From Cranoglanis bouderius (Eukaryota > Chordata > Actinopteri > Siluriformes > Cranoglanididae), in assembly GCA_023630585.1 (NCBI GenBank), contig CM042553.1, forward strand, positions 248,001 to 312,000: a DNA stretch of 64,000 nt, in the 5' to 3' direction. Within the stretch, counting starts at the first letter, position 1. Every line of letters begins with the position of its first letter. The notes beneath the pieces were generated by a model, which made no database searches, was not told the origin of the DNA, and saw nothing but the letters and a program-made list of their open reading frames with translations. Shown here in pieces: positions 45,057 through 57,579 of this stretch. A program made the position numbers and the translations under genes.

Positions 45057-45419
45057 TACGGAGCCCCTGAAGTGACCTGTGCAAAAAAAAAAAAAAAATT
45101 TAATCACAGAAACTTTCGCGTGAGCAGAAGAAAAGTCTCTCGTGCGCACGCGTTACAGTTTCCGGTGTGTGTAGAGCATGGATGCGCGTGAATTTATAGA
45201 GATATATTTTAAAGTTGGCCTTCAATACAAAGACATTACTTCTGTTACTGCTTCCCGACATAGGTATGTAATCACAGAGCGACATGAAGCAAGCGGAAGT
45301 CAGCTATAGACACACCGGAAACTGTAACGCATGCGCACGAGACACTTTTCTTGCGCTCACGCGAAAGTCTCTGTGAATTTTTTTTTTTTTTTTGCACAGG
45401 TCACTTCAGGGGCTCCGTA
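45057..45419. mobile_element. Palindromic non-autonomous DNA transposon, copy B
   Basis: TACGGAGCCCCTGAAGTGAC to GTCACTTCAGGGGCTCCGTA. The inverted arms are about 120 bp, including ACTTTCGCGTGAGC and GTTACAGTTTCCGGTGTGT in both. The centre keeps MDAREFIEIYFKVGLQYKDI and further codons up to TERHE before a stop. TTATTTT lies directly outside both ends. It is closely similar to copy A at 29441, including the coding remnant. Confidence 0.88.
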
Positions 45420-46300
45420 TTATTTTCATTTGAATTCAGTCTTTTTTATGTTTTATAACGCATTTGATCTGGAAGCAGGTGTTTGTTCTCCAGATGAAGG
45501 TTTGAGCAGAACAGTGCTGTGTTGATCATTAACTAGATGATTAAGCTGAATTAGTGATGAATTGTTCTCACCTCACTGAGACTTTCATTCACACTCTCAC
45601 CACAACAAATACCCATATAAACATGATCAAAAAAAATCAATACAAGTATAGCCTCTCATCTCAGCTTTATCTCTAAAGCTCAGTTAACTGTGTGTTCTTT
45701 TGTTTATCTAAACCACAGGGCTGCTAGAGTGCTAGCTAAAGTTAGCAAGACAGAAACAGGACTAGCATTACTCTTACTAGGCAGCTAATATTATCATGTG
45801 ATTAAATAGAATTGCTGAGATTGTTAAAATATGTGTGAAATTATTAATGGTAATGATGCTAATTTTAGATATTTTGATTTCCAGCCATTGATAAATTTAC
45901 CTCAGCGCTCAGTGCCTGCTAGCTTACGAGCTAATCTGCTAATCCTCATAGCTGTAAATGTTTATGCAGATGTTGACAGTAATGCTCTGTAAATAATCTC
46001 AGTGTCACAACACCTTATTTTATTTCAAGAAAAGTAAAAATATCTACAATTACAGAAAAGGACAGAATTGTAAGGGTTTTTGTGTGTGAAAGGGCTACGA
46101 CTTTTATGTTGTTCTGGTATTCGGAGGAAACACGGCATAAAGTCAGTCAAGAATTACAGACCTGAAACATAAATAAATAAATAAATAAATAGAAATCACA
46201 AAAGCAGCTGCCTTTAAGTGTGTGTGTGTGCAATAGTTTCCTCCACATGTCTTCTCATTACACCATCGATGTAATCAGTGTGACATAATGCATAACTGCT

Positions 46301-46301
<1 letters not shown>

Positions 46302-46345
<44 letters not shown>
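46302..46345. repeat. (CA)n microsatellite
   Basis: CA run. The stretch 45420-46590 shows no recognisable gene. Confidence 0.95.
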
Positions 46346-46347
<2 letters not shown>

Positions 46348-46596
46348 TATACTGTAATTGAATTACAGATGAATTTATTATTATATAATTCCATAGTGCT
46401 GTATTGTGTTGAACTTTTTGTTGCTTTTTCATGATTGTGTGTTACATTTTTGTGCTTTGTGAGGCCGCGGCGGTTCGACATCATTGTCAGTCTGGTGCTC
46501 TGGAGCCTCTTCTATCTTACAAGGAAAAGAACACAGCCAACTTTTCTCTTGGTTGGTAAATAAAGTCATAAATCTTCAGAAAGGTGTTGGTGTGGT

Positions 46597-46623
46597 ATCT
46601 GGGTCACGGCACCAATTTGTTAG
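46597..46623 (-). other. Possible retroviral-type primer-binding site and LTR edge
   Basis: 46597-46614 reads ATCTGGGTCACGGCACCA, which matches the 3' end of tRNA-His in 16 of 18 bases. On the minus strand it would be a primer-binding site next to an LTR whose end is the complement of TGTTAG at 46618. No gag/pol/env sequence is seen on the low side, so at most a remnant is left. The outer LTR end is not resolved. Confidence 0.4.
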
Positions 46624-47179
46624 AAATTGACCTTTGAGAATCAGTCGCTGCCGCTGCTGTGGATTGTGTCCTAAAGATCACACTCATGAAAAACAGCTTA
46701 TAATTCATATTTCAGTGGTTCTGACAAAGTGTACACTGTTAAACGTAAGTAAAATGTAACTGAATTAAATTATATGTTGAAAATGTAAATGTTCCTGCAG
46801 CACCCTGCTGTGAGATCAGACGTAATCACTGAAAATGATGAAACAGTGTGTGTTTAAAGGGCCATTTTCACCTCCTGACGTGTTCACATCCTGAAGTCTG
46901 AGTCACCAAAGGATCACTGAACACCTGTGACCTTCATCATCTGCCCCCCTGTCCCCAATCACACCACTGTTGATATTGAACAGGAGAAGTGTCCTGCTCG
47001 GGTTAATGCCTCCTGTTTCTCTTTACAATATTACACTTTAAACTAAAGACAGCTTTACTTTTACATTATTACTAATGTGTTGTTTAAAAATACACAATAA
47101 ACTTATTTTGTGCAGTTAAATCTTCAGTTGTCCTTTTTCCTATTTCCCATCAACAGTTTACATTTTCTACATATTCTAC

Positions 47180-47435
47180 AGGTTATACAGTAGCACTATA
47201 AATGAAATTAAAATAACGTCATAACTGTATATTACTATACAGTATTATTAAAAGTTATGGTATAATACTGTACTTCAAGAGGGTAAAAGTTACAGTAAAA
47301 TGCTGTTTTCAGTTGTACAGTATATCTGTAGTTAGTGTTACAGTAATTTTACTGTTGTATCAAATACAGCAACTACTGGATGATTGTTTCCAGTAAGTTA
47401 CTGTTAATTTGACAATATTTTTTTTTACAGTGTGT
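47180..47435 (+). repeat. Teleost ACAGTAATTTTACTGT-type repeat
   Basis: Palindromic runs of TTACAGTAAAATGCTGTTTT, TTACAGTAATTTTACTG and a final TTTTTTTTACAGTGTG are typical of a common non-autonomous teleost repeat. Confidence 0.5.
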
Positions 47436-47754
47436 CCAGAAAAACTAGATTAAATACTTATGGTGTTAAAGATACTCAAAATTTATGGATTAAAGCATGG
47501 GCGTAGAATCCGTGGGGGGGATGTGTCCCCCGCACTTGAAAAAGGCCATGGCCAATTTGTGTATCTTTGATTTCTATGCGTGTACGTGTCTATAATTCTT
47601 AATGTGACCTTACGTTGCCATGACAATTGGCCACCCACGCCACGTGTCACGCCCATGATCACACCCGCGCTGAGCGCTCAGAAGTCGCGATGAGCTCAAA
47701 GCGGCAAAAACAAACAACAAAAAAAAACCCATTCACTCCTTTTTTACTAAGTCG

Positions 47755-47984
47755 TAGTGATGGGAATTCCGGCTCTTTTTAGTGAGCCAGATCATTTGGC
47801 TCAGCTCAGAGCAATAAGTGACCGAGCAGTGTGGCGAAAATATCAGCACGTTATTCTGTTTATTAATTTACAAAAAAAGTGAACTCGGCTCTCAGACGGG
47901 AGGCGGCTCCCATCGTTCACTTAAAGGAGCCGACTCACAGAGCCGACTCACAGAGCCGACTCGTTAGCGAACGACCCATCACTA
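47755..47984. mobile_element. hAT-type MITE with 8-bp target duplication
   Basis: Terminal inverted repeats TAGTGATGGG and CCCATCACTA enclose 230 bp. The flanks CTAAGTCG (47747-47754) and CTAAGTGG (47985-47992) differ at one base, an 8-bp duplication as expected for hAT. The right side has three GAGCCGACTC-type repeats. Confidence 0.88.
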
Positions 47985-48789
47985 CTAAGTGGAGCAGTGT
48001 AAGTTCTTTTGGCGTGTGGTAGGCCTATTCCTGTTGCACAATGATGAATAATTTGATACATATTTCTTTTTAAACGCTGCCTATTTCCATTGTTGAATAA
48101 TTAGCTAGATGTGATGGTAATATTAGCCTACCCGCAGTCCCGCACAAACCTGCACTTATTTTCAAACTCTTTAGTAATGTCTTTTATTTTTATTACAGAC
48201 GTGTTATCTGAGTCCTTCACATTAGAATAAGATGGTGAAATATTAATGCTGAATTGGTATTTGCATGGATTACACATGTCTGGATCAGGCAGCGTTACAT
48301 GTTACATAATGGTTTCTATTACTATGTTGACGCTAAATATTAATAGAAATATTATAGAACACATTTTCATTTTATAAATACAATGACTGAGTCATAACAG
48401 GCTGCTATAATAACTTAAATCGCTATGCAGCAGTTTAAGTTAGTAGTAGGTTAGTAGTGTAGGAAAAAAGTGTAACCCTGCCATTTTTACATTACTGTAC
48501 ACAATTCAATAGAAATGGGAGAGAACTGAAACAACATCATCCATAATATACAAATATATATTATATACTGTGTGCTATGTTTGTGCAATACAATGTACAC
48601 TAAACACAATTTGTATTATTTAAATAATATACTGCAATATATAATATAACATGCAAGTACAGAATCATAAATTGCACATTAAGCCAATTAAGAGCCAGAA
48701 GAAATAAAACCCATCAATTAGACAAAGGTCAGAAAAAAAGAATACCCTTGCCCTTCTGTCCCCGCCCCCTGATAGAACAATGCAACCAA

Positions 48790-49345
48790 CAGCTTTTAAA
48801 AAAAAATAAAAAATCCCCAAACTTTCAGGATATTTCAAGCCCTCTGCAACCACTGATGTTAATCCGCCTTTAGAGAATGCTAACCGAACAGATGGGCTGC
48901 ATGGATCTAAAACGTGCTCTATAGACGATCAAGACAGTGGCAATGAAACAAAAAAAACTTCATGAACAACACTGCCCTAAAGGTGAGAAAACATCTACAC
49001 CCATTATGGGCCTTGCTAATGTCTGTAGTGTACCTGCTAGAATGCACATGGAAGACGTGGTGTCTAACTCAACTAGCCTGGTGGTGGAGCGGTGGAGTGA
49101 GGAAACCGACAGCAAGCCCAGTTGCTGACGCCTGTGACGACAGCTCCCTAAACGATTCCTTCAGTACCGATCCAGGTTGTTGGGATGAAGTGGGCGCGAG
49201 CATACTGGGCCAAAAAGAGACCATCTTGTCAAAATAAAAACATGGACGTGTCAGCTTCAGAAGGCCAGTATAAGCACCAGAAACGTCCCTTTTCACAAAG
49301 GTATTTCAGACTTGAACTTGGAAATGGGGAGTGTGAGACCAGAGA
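48790..49345 (+). pseudogene. hAT / ZMYM1-like transposase N-terminal remnant
   Basis: Broken frames read KPSATTDVNPPLENANRTDG, then SLVVERWSEETDSKPSC, DPGCWDEVGASILGQKE and QKRPFSQRYFRLELGNGECE. The DPG.W and FS.RYF..ELGNGE..TRE order is that of the TTF-type zinc-finger region of ZMYM1-like hAT-derived proteins. The downstream cysteine core and catalytic domain are absent. 47993-48790 shows no gene. Confidence 0.6.
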
Positions 49346-49649
49346 AAAACAGTCTGTCATGATCTGTCATGGTACAGGAGCGTCTCTGCCATCTACCTCT
49401 AGAGCGACATTCTCCAAAATTTGGATTTTACTGACGTATCAAGGACTTCTCAGCAAGAAAAACAAAGAAGAAAAGTTTCTAAAGGTAGGGAATTTGAATT
49501 TATTCGTTCATGAGCACAAATTGAAATGGATATTTATTGACTAATGGCCTAGTGTTATTTTTATTGGGGGTAGGGGTGCCTACTGTAATGCTGTAGCCCA
49601 GGGGCCTCTGGTTATCTAAAGGTGCCCCTGGGTTTCAATACCACTGTAT

Positions 49650-50362
49650 GTGGTGATTTTAATACAATTAGAGATGATAATGATAAAATATCTACTAAAA
49701 TATGTAAAATTAGGAGAGAAGGCAGATTCCTTACATCTATACATCTATAATGAATGATCATCATTTCAGTGACATATTTAGGATTTTATATCCAGGGAAA
49801 GTGGACTTTACAAGATTTGATAAAGTATGCAAAACCAGAATGAACAGGATTTATGTTAATAGTAACTTTGAAGCTAAATATTATATAACAAAACTTTTGG
49901 TTGATTCAGATCACTTGACCGTCATATGCGGTATTAGCTTTAAAAATGAAAAAATAATAAACTATAGGAAATTGAACATACAAATTCTGAAAAGTCCTGC
50001 ACTGATTATAGATCTAAAAGAAGCAATAAATAGGATTAAAACCTTAGATGTCTTCACTACTAATTATTGTGATTTGTGGGGAAGCCTTTAAGACTCAGAT
50101 TAAAAATTTCTTAAGTACAAATGTTTATGTTTTAATAAAGAAAAAAATTAGACTTATAAGAAAATTATGAGAGAATATATTAATTTAAAATTGAAAAGTA
50201 CAAGAGACGAAAGTGATGAAAATAATTTAAACGATTTGAAAAAAGAGATTGAAATTTTTAATAATGAGTTTTTGTTGAACATTCAATTCCGAGCAGGAAT
50301 AATAACTGATGAACCTTTAAATCAAACGAAAGCAATTTCCACATTTAATAAAAAGAAACTCG
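49650..50362 (+). mobile_element. LINE endonuclease-to-linker fragment
   Basis: 49750-50091 encodes the end of an APE-type endonuclease (MNRIYVNSNF and LLVDSDHLTVICGI). 50167-50370 encodes the linker before the reverse transcriptase (FNNEFLLNIQFRAGI). Both match the LINE at 52086-56519 (RIDRIYISKG, VESDHLAVVT, LNDELFLNVQLHAGM). The copy is cut at about 50362, where histone H2A sequence begins. Confidence 0.8.
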
Positions 50363-50440
50363 GCGCGTAGCGTTTATTTCGGAGCTGTTCTTAGAACAGA
50401 TCTGAGCAGCACGATGAGTGGAAGAGGCAAGACCGGCGGC
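50363..50440 (+). pseudogene. Histone H2A 5' UTR and first nine codons
   Basis: An ATG at 50414 begins MSGRGKTGG, the invariant H2A N-terminus, with a histone-like short leader before it. After codon nine the sequence changes to GGCACTGCGAACTAG and stops. The rest of H2A (KARAKAKTRS onward) is absent. Confidence 0.85.
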
Positions 50441-50505
50441 GGCACTGCGAACTAGCAACAATTTGCTACTATCACACACGTGCTTTAAGCGGTCCCATGT
50501 TTTAC
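50429..50505 (+). mobile_element. LINE 5' end fused to the H2A fragment
   Basis: ACCGGCGGCGGCACTGCGAA, then CTAGCAA, then GTGCTTTAAGCGGT corresponds to the 5' end of the LINE at 52102-52150 (ACCGGCAGCGGCAGTACGGA, CTAGCAA, GTGCCTTAAGCGGTT). The first dozen bases overlap H2A codons, so the junction has microhomology. Confidence 0.6.
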
Positions 50506-50539
50506 TATGTATGTTTTACACAAAGTGATTTACTATTAT

Positions 50540-51234
<695 letters not shown>

Positions 51235-51497
51235 GGGGAAAAAAACATTACTACTAATAATAGTAATAATAATGTTTGTGTGTGTAGAGAGAATGAGAAA
51301 GAAGAAGACGCTAGTAGGTGAAAAGATGTGGCGTTCTGTTTCTTTTTGAATGGGTTCTATTGTGTGACCGTTGGTCTTAGGACCGCCTGGTCTCAACAAG
51401 GTCCTGTAGAGTGCAGATAAATAGGTGGACGTTGCGCGGGGAGTTTTATTCAGCGGCATGACTTTGAGAGAGCAGCGTCGTCTCTGGCAGAGGCAAG

Positions 51498-51657
51498 ATG
51501 GCGGAATATGTGTCTGTTCAGAAAGGATCATTAAAACTCAAAGGAATTGGAGATATTTCAGCTGGTAAAAAGAAGAAGAACATACATGAAGAAGAACAGA
51601 CATCTGGACACACTGACAGAGCATTATGATATTCCTAAAGTCAGCTGGACCAAATAA
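51498..51657 (+). pseudogene. fam32a: FAM32A retrocopy with internal deletion
   Basis: Intronless. Starts MAEYVSVQKGSLKLKGIGD, like FAM32A, reads to KKKKNIHEEE, then joins in a shifted frame to HLDTLTEHYDIPKVSWTK and stop, the FAM32A C-terminus. About 60 central codons are lost at a GAAGAAG-type junction. 5' and 3' UTR-like sequence extends on both sides (about 51420 to 51910, with AATAAA near 51789). No poly-A tail is seen; a TA run follows at 51921-51961. Confidence 0.85.
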
Positions 51658-51913
51658 CACAGAACTCCTGTGGACCATCAGCAGGATGATGACATTCAGC
51701 TTTTGCGTATTTGACACTTTCTCTGACCTACCATTTAAATCAACCGATATTTAAAGCTCTGTAGAGCTACAAAGTCTACAGATGCTAAATAAATGTGTGG
51801 ATTTGCTGTCCTTTGTGTTCACTCAGAAGTCATTTGGAGGTTTTGGGTTTTTATTTTCGCAAGAGATGCATTATTTCTTATGTACCTTTTTTAAAAATTA
51901 TTTTTGCGCTGTA

Positions 51914-51962
<49 letters not shown>

Positions 51963-52469
51963 GACCACTGGTTTTAGTTCAGTGCTAATTGGTGATATGT
52001 TGTGACAGTGTTATTACTTATTTCTTCAGGAACACACTTGATACTATTAAAATGACATAACTGATAAAAAAATAATAATAATAATAAAAAAGCAAGGGCG
52101 GGACCGGCAGCGGCAGTACGGACTAGCAAGCTAGTGCCTTAAGCGGTTCATCTTCTCTTTTTGCCTGTTTAACCTCCCGTGTAGCCTTTTTCCCCCCACG
52201 GAGTAATCTCAGCTGAAGGGAAATCACCGCGAAGTGCGAGGACTTTAAACGCTCTCGCGGGCGGCTCCCCCGACGCCAATTTTTCACAAAGGACTTAAAA
52301 CAATCACCTAACGAGGTGTTAATTTCCACCGTAGGAGTCGCGCCGTGTCGCCCCGGGGGGCCTCCCTGCCGACGGCTGGCACTGGGTTAGACTGCGCTAT
52401 AATGGAGAACGAGAAGCGCCTAATAGATCCAAGGTTGGCTTAAATCTTCTTCATAGCCAATGGATTACT

Positions 52470-52913
52470 ATGACGGATGTTCACTCTTTTATCGCATTAC
52501 CAAATACGAGAGAATATGAACTATGTTTTAACCAAGAGCAAGCATTGATGAGGTTTACCCAAATCTTTAACAATAATCCAGGAAGTGCTTTTTGTAAAAG
52601 TTGGGAGATGACTACATCAGCTCCACAGGACATTAAAAATATTGTAATAAAGTTTTGGACTGGAAGAATTGCTGATGCAGATGTAGAACAGTATCTGTTA
52701 CGGTTCTGTGAAATTCTACAGCCGGTCTATAAACCTCTAGACCAGTTCGGTTTCTGGTATGGAATAATCAGAAGTCTTACTTCTGCAGGACACGTCCCGG
52801 AAGAGTATGGACTTCTAGCTGGTGAATACGAAGTCACTCGGACCGGCACGGATAATGCAGGTGAACTGATACACACTCTCGCCCTCACTAACACTGAAAA
52901 TGTTATGCGCTAA
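52470..52913 (+). pseudogene. LINE ORF1 protein, N-terminal part
   Basis: 147 codons starting MTDVHSFIALPNTREYELCF, with IVIKFWTGRIADADVEQYLL and ILQPVYKPLDQFGFWYGI, a pattern I associate with ORF1 proteins of Tx1-group elements. The CCHC knuckles expected after it are missing; ORF2 sequence starts within about 100 bp. A matching knuckle segment lies at 56525. Confidence 0.75.
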
Positions 52914-52989
52914 AAACAAACACGAACTTACCAAAAAAAATTAAAAGGCGCAAAAGAGCATCTCCACCTTTAACAGAGGGTTCAAAAAA

Positions 52990-55900
52990 TGAAAGAATAG
53001 AACATGATGAATACAAATATTTCCTACATAATACTTTCACACTGATTACAATAAATGTACATGGAATACAGTCATTAAAGAACAGGGATAGTAAAATATT
53101 TACATTTCTTGAAAAAAAAATGCGATGTAATATGTGCTCAAGAATTGAGATTAAAAACCAGAAATGATATTGATGATGTTATTAAGAGGTGGACGAGTGG
53201 AAATGCTCTTATATCAGTTGGGGAAGACAGCGCGGATGGTGGTGGAATATTTTTCAAACAAAATGTTGACATTATTATGTGTAGAGAAATCATCCCAGGA
53301 CGGTCACTAATAGTGGACTAAAAATCTAACATTGAGAATTGTTAATGTATATACACCCCCGGATAGAGCCGGGAAAATTATAATCTTCTGCAAATTATAT
53401 GAAGTTTTAAATGTTGGATACAGTAACATCTTATGTGGAGATTTTAATACTGTAACAAATGAAAAAGATAGATTCCCAAACACAAATGCGACAATAATCA
53501 GAGAAGGGAAACTATTAAAACATGTTTGTGATATGTGTGAAATGCAATATACTTTTAGAATAAAATACCCAAATGATCTTGGCTTCACTCGGATAGATGT
53601 TAAGACAAAAACAAGAATAGATCGGATTTATATTTCAAAAGGGATAAAGACTTTACATTACAGAACCGAGTATCTAGTTGAATCCGATCATCTGGCTGTG
53701 GTTACAAGAATAACCATGTAGGTGTATGTGAAGCAAAAGGCTTTTGGAAATTAAATACGACGTGTCTAAAACAAAGAAAATGTACAGGACATATGCAGAG
53801 ATATTAGTCGTATTAAACAATTAAAATATTAACGAAATCAAATGTTGAATTACGGGAAATTCTAAAAAAAAAAATAAAAAATAAAATAAAAATAAATTTA
53901 TTAAAACAAAAATGTAAACTACTTAACCAAGAAAAGAACGAATACTATAATAAACTTATCATGAAGTATGTTGAACTTAAAACTATACAGAATAAAAGTA
54001 TAGAAGAAGACGACCTATTATTTAAAACTAAATCTGGACTCACACGGCTAAATGACGAACTATTTTTAAATGTACAGCTACACGCTGGTATGGATACAAA
54101 TCACACAGGTATCCCACAAAGCCTAGTTAAGAGACTGAAAGCTCGCAGAGAGAGGAGAAAGATAAAAGGGATTAAAGATACCAATGGCAACGTAATCGAG
54201 GATGAAAAGGAGAAAAGAGAAATAATAAAAGAAAAATGCCAAGACTTAATGCTCAAGATAAACAGAAATTGTCAGAGTTCTTAGCCGAATGCCCGACATT
54301 AAAAGATTAAAATGACCAACATTTGGGGGACCTTATAACCGAGGATGAAATACTCAAAGTTATCTCTCAGTTAAATGAAGGGAAAAGCCCAGGCCCTGAC
54401 GGACTTCCTGCAGAATTTTATAAAGCATGCAGCACAGAACTAGCAGATTTACTCGCTGATGTATATAATGAAGGATTAAAGGAGGGAAAATTACACCAAT
54501 CATTTTACCATTGCGTGATATCACTTATATACAAAAAGGGAGATGATACAGATTTTGACAATTGGAGACAAATAAGTTTGATGAACTTGGATTATAAAAT
54601 ACTGGTTGAAATAATTCCAAATCGCATGAACGACATTTTGAACCAAATAATAGGAACAGAACAGACGTGCGCCATCACAGGTAGATACATGTGGGATAAT
54701 CTCGGGACTCTGAGGGAATTAATGATGAAGGCGACTGATAAAAATGATTTTATAGTGGGACTAGACCAAAAAAGAGCTTTTGACCTCATTTCACGCGAGT
54801 ACTTATGGAGTGTGATGAAACACTATGGGTTCCCAGAGGAGCTCATTAACATGATTAAAACCTTATACAAACAATCGAAGGTGCAAATTAACGTTAATGG
54901 CTGTTTAACAGATGCTTTTGAAATCCAACGAGGTGTTAAACAAGGCTGTCCTCTGAGCGCAGCATTTTATATAATTGCGATCAGTCCCCTTTTATACAAA
55001 GTTAAAAATGATCCGGGTCTACCAGGCGTTAAATTAAACACAGGTAAGATCTCTAACATCACGGCATATGCGGATGATATCAACATATTCATAAATAATC
55101 AGAAACAATTAGACATCATAAACAATCTATTTAAATTATACGAACAAATATCAGGAGCCAAATTAAACCACAACAAAACGGACGCAGTATGGATGGGCAA
55201 TACCGCCACCCCGCCATTAAATATACAAATAAACGAAATTAAACTACTTGGCTTGACAATTACAAGTACTAAATGTGTGCAACGGAACTGGGAGAAAAAG
55301 GTACAGGAAATTAGGTCAGAAATTGAAAACTGGAAAATCGAAAATGATAAAATTAGAATAAAAATAATTAAAACTTTCGTACTCTCAAAACTATTATTCT
55401 TAGCAACTGTTCTCCCTCCGGATAACAAATGTATAAAACAACTAAATAAAATGTGTGTTAAATTTATATGGGGAAATAACAGAGAGGTAACAATGCGAGA
55501 GCTGTTATATACACCAAAAGAAGATGGCGGGCTAGGGGCCATTGAAATAGGCAACAAACTAAACATAGCTTTCTGTAAAAATGTGACAGGCTATGAAGAG
55601 AGAAGCCGATTGGGTAGGAGACGTGAAGCTTTGGGGGAATAAAAGAGGAAAAGCAAGGTCGAGGCTGCCCTTTTATAAACTAATATACGGAGATTTTACA
55701 CTTAAACATGCAAAATTAAAACTAGATTGGAGCGGTTCAACTAGTAAAGAGATTTATAAGAGAATAAACGAAAGTGAATACGGTGGCATTATTAGATATA
55801 AACATCTAACAATAACCGAAAGTGAACAGTGTGTCAAAAATATTAACACTAAAGATATATCAGAAAATGTTGGGGATGTAGCATGGTTGATCAGTGTGAG

Positions 55901-56177
55901 AAGACTTGCTGTCAGATGTGTTGTGAAATGGAGTTGTTTTGTAAAAACAAATAAATGCCCTATGAATAATTGTATAGAGGATGAAACTGTAGAACATCTA
56001 TTGATACACCGTTCATGTTCAACAGAGATATGGCAAAAAATAAAAAACATAGGACTAGATATAAATATAAATGAAAAATCCATAATGCATGGAATCTCTG
56101 GACCAAAAGTCCAAACAAAAAAATTAAATAAAGACTTTTTCTTGTTTGTAATATGCATCACAAATTACAAGATATGA
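52990..56177 (+). pseudogene. LINE ORF2: APE endonuclease and reverse transcriptase
   Basis: Endonuclease motifs: TLITINVHGIQS, CAQELR, CGDFNTV, RIDRIYIS, SDHLAV. RT motifs: KSPGPDGLPAEF, GLDQKRAFD (motif A with Asp), GVKQGCPLSAAF (motif B) and AYADDINIF (motif C). A C-terminal CX4-5C..HX4-5C-like knuckle (NKCPMNNCIEDETVEHLL) follows. Frame breaks occur near 53100, 53320, 53730-53960, 54290 and 55600. Confidence 0.92.
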
Positions 56178-56524
56178 AAAACAGGATGCAAAATGATTAT
56201 TAATCACTGCCATATCTCTGCTGAAACGGGTTTTAAACAGATCGTGATCGAATTAAAAAGACAAAAGACGACAGACAGAAGAACAAAAAACAAACAAACA
56301 AACAAACAAACAAAAAACACCCCTGTGGTCTTTAAGGTGTGAAGTGTTAATATACTGTGAATATGTGTGTGTAGGTGAATATATATTGACTTTCTTAAAA
56401 ATGGAAATTTGCATATGAATTGTTTTAATGTAAAAAATAATTTCAATGCATTCTGTAAATGTAAAAAAAGTGTTTGTTTGTAATAAGTTTTGAAATCACT
56501 CAATAAAGTTGATTTGAAATGGAA

Positions 56525-56880
56525 AGGGGGGACCGGCCCCGGAGATTTGCAACCTATGTGGCGAGACGGGACACCTGTTCTTCAGATGTCCCAAATCATA
56601 TGGCAATAAAACCAAGGGAATAGGGAATATATCAAGAACAAGACCTACAACACGACAAACAAGACGACACCAACATACAGAGAGAACAACACGGAGACAA
56701 CATGGCGGAGCAGAACCACAGGAAAAGGAGAAACCAGCTCAGGAAGCAGAATGGAGTGGAGAGGATGACACACACAGCAGCGGCACAGACGACAGCACTA
56801 CAAGCAGTGAAACCACCTCATCATCCAGCAGCTTCGAGGATGAATTCATACCGCTTCCAGAACATTCAAAAATAAACATA
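56525..56880 (+). mobile_element. Displaced LINE ORF1 zinc-knuckle segment
   Basis: Reads APEICNLCGETGHLFFRCPK with a CX2C..HX4C knuckle, SYGNKTKGIGN, then an acidic Ser/Thr-rich tail (DDTHSSGTDDSTTSSE) to about 56880. This is the ORF1 part missing from the LINE just upstream, and it begins a few bases after that LINE's 3' end. It is followed by a GAGAGG-rich run (56889-56975), not by ORF2. Confidence 0.75.
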
Positions 56881-56888
56881 ATGACAAG

Positions 56889-56975
56889 AACTGGAGAGAG
56901 AGAGGGAGAGAGGGAGAGAGAGGGAGAGGGAGAGAGAGGGGGGAGAGAGAGAGGGAGAGAGAGAGAGAGAGGGAG
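56889..56975. repeat. Polypurine (GAGAGG)n run
   Basis: About 85 bases of nearly pure A/G on the plus strand. Confidence 0.95.
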
Positions 56976-57579
56976 GAGCACTACACTCCATACTACAAAG
57001 TTATCATTTCATGATTCTACAGGACATTTACATCTGACATGTTTAATTTTATATTTTCAAAATTTTCTACTGAATCTTTTAAAACAATCTTCATAAAAAT
57101 GTTTACTGAAAATCGAACTTGTCAGAATTTATAATCGTGAGAAAAACACTCGATATCTCAGATAAGTGTACCGCAATGGACTCGATCACGATACTGATGT
57201 GATATCATCATATAATGACATCAGCGTATCGCTCGGCGCTAATCACAATTCTTTCCTGGCTTTGAATTTCGGTTAATTAAGCAGAAAAAATAAAATATAA
57301 TAAAGTATAATAATAGCATTAAAGAAGCAGTTGAGCCATGAATGCAGTCAGTGTTTCCTTGGAGTGAAATGTAGTGGATCGGCTCACACTAAAACATCAT
57401 TACAGTGAAAGTTTTTTATGACGTATTTATTTTTCACATTTTTTATTTTTTCGACTATTTTGCTCGTATACGACTAAAAATAAACATACGACGTGTTTGT
57501 GTAGCCCTGAACGGACAGTAACACAGTAAGTAAATATTGTGTAAGATGCGGTGATGATGTGTAGCATATTTACACATTT

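Larger units (their letters stand above)
52086..56519 (+). mobile_element. Near full-length Tx1/L1-group LINE
   Basis: GC-rich 5' UTR (52086-52469), ORF1 start (52470), APE endonuclease (about 53040-53721), reverse transcriptase (54323-55642), C-terminal region (55593-56177) and a 3' UTR ending with AATAAA at 56502. ORF1 lacks its zinc-knuckle half, and ORF2 has several frame changes and stops, so the copy is inactive. Relatives lie at 49650 and 58352. Confidence 0.9.

Noticed and set aside
50414..50455. A working histone H2A gene
   Set aside because: Only nine H2A codons are present, followed by unrelated bases and a stop; the histone fold is missing.
54323..55642. A host gene of 439 codons
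   Set aside because: It contains all reverse-transcriptase motifs (AYADD and others) and lies inside a LINE.
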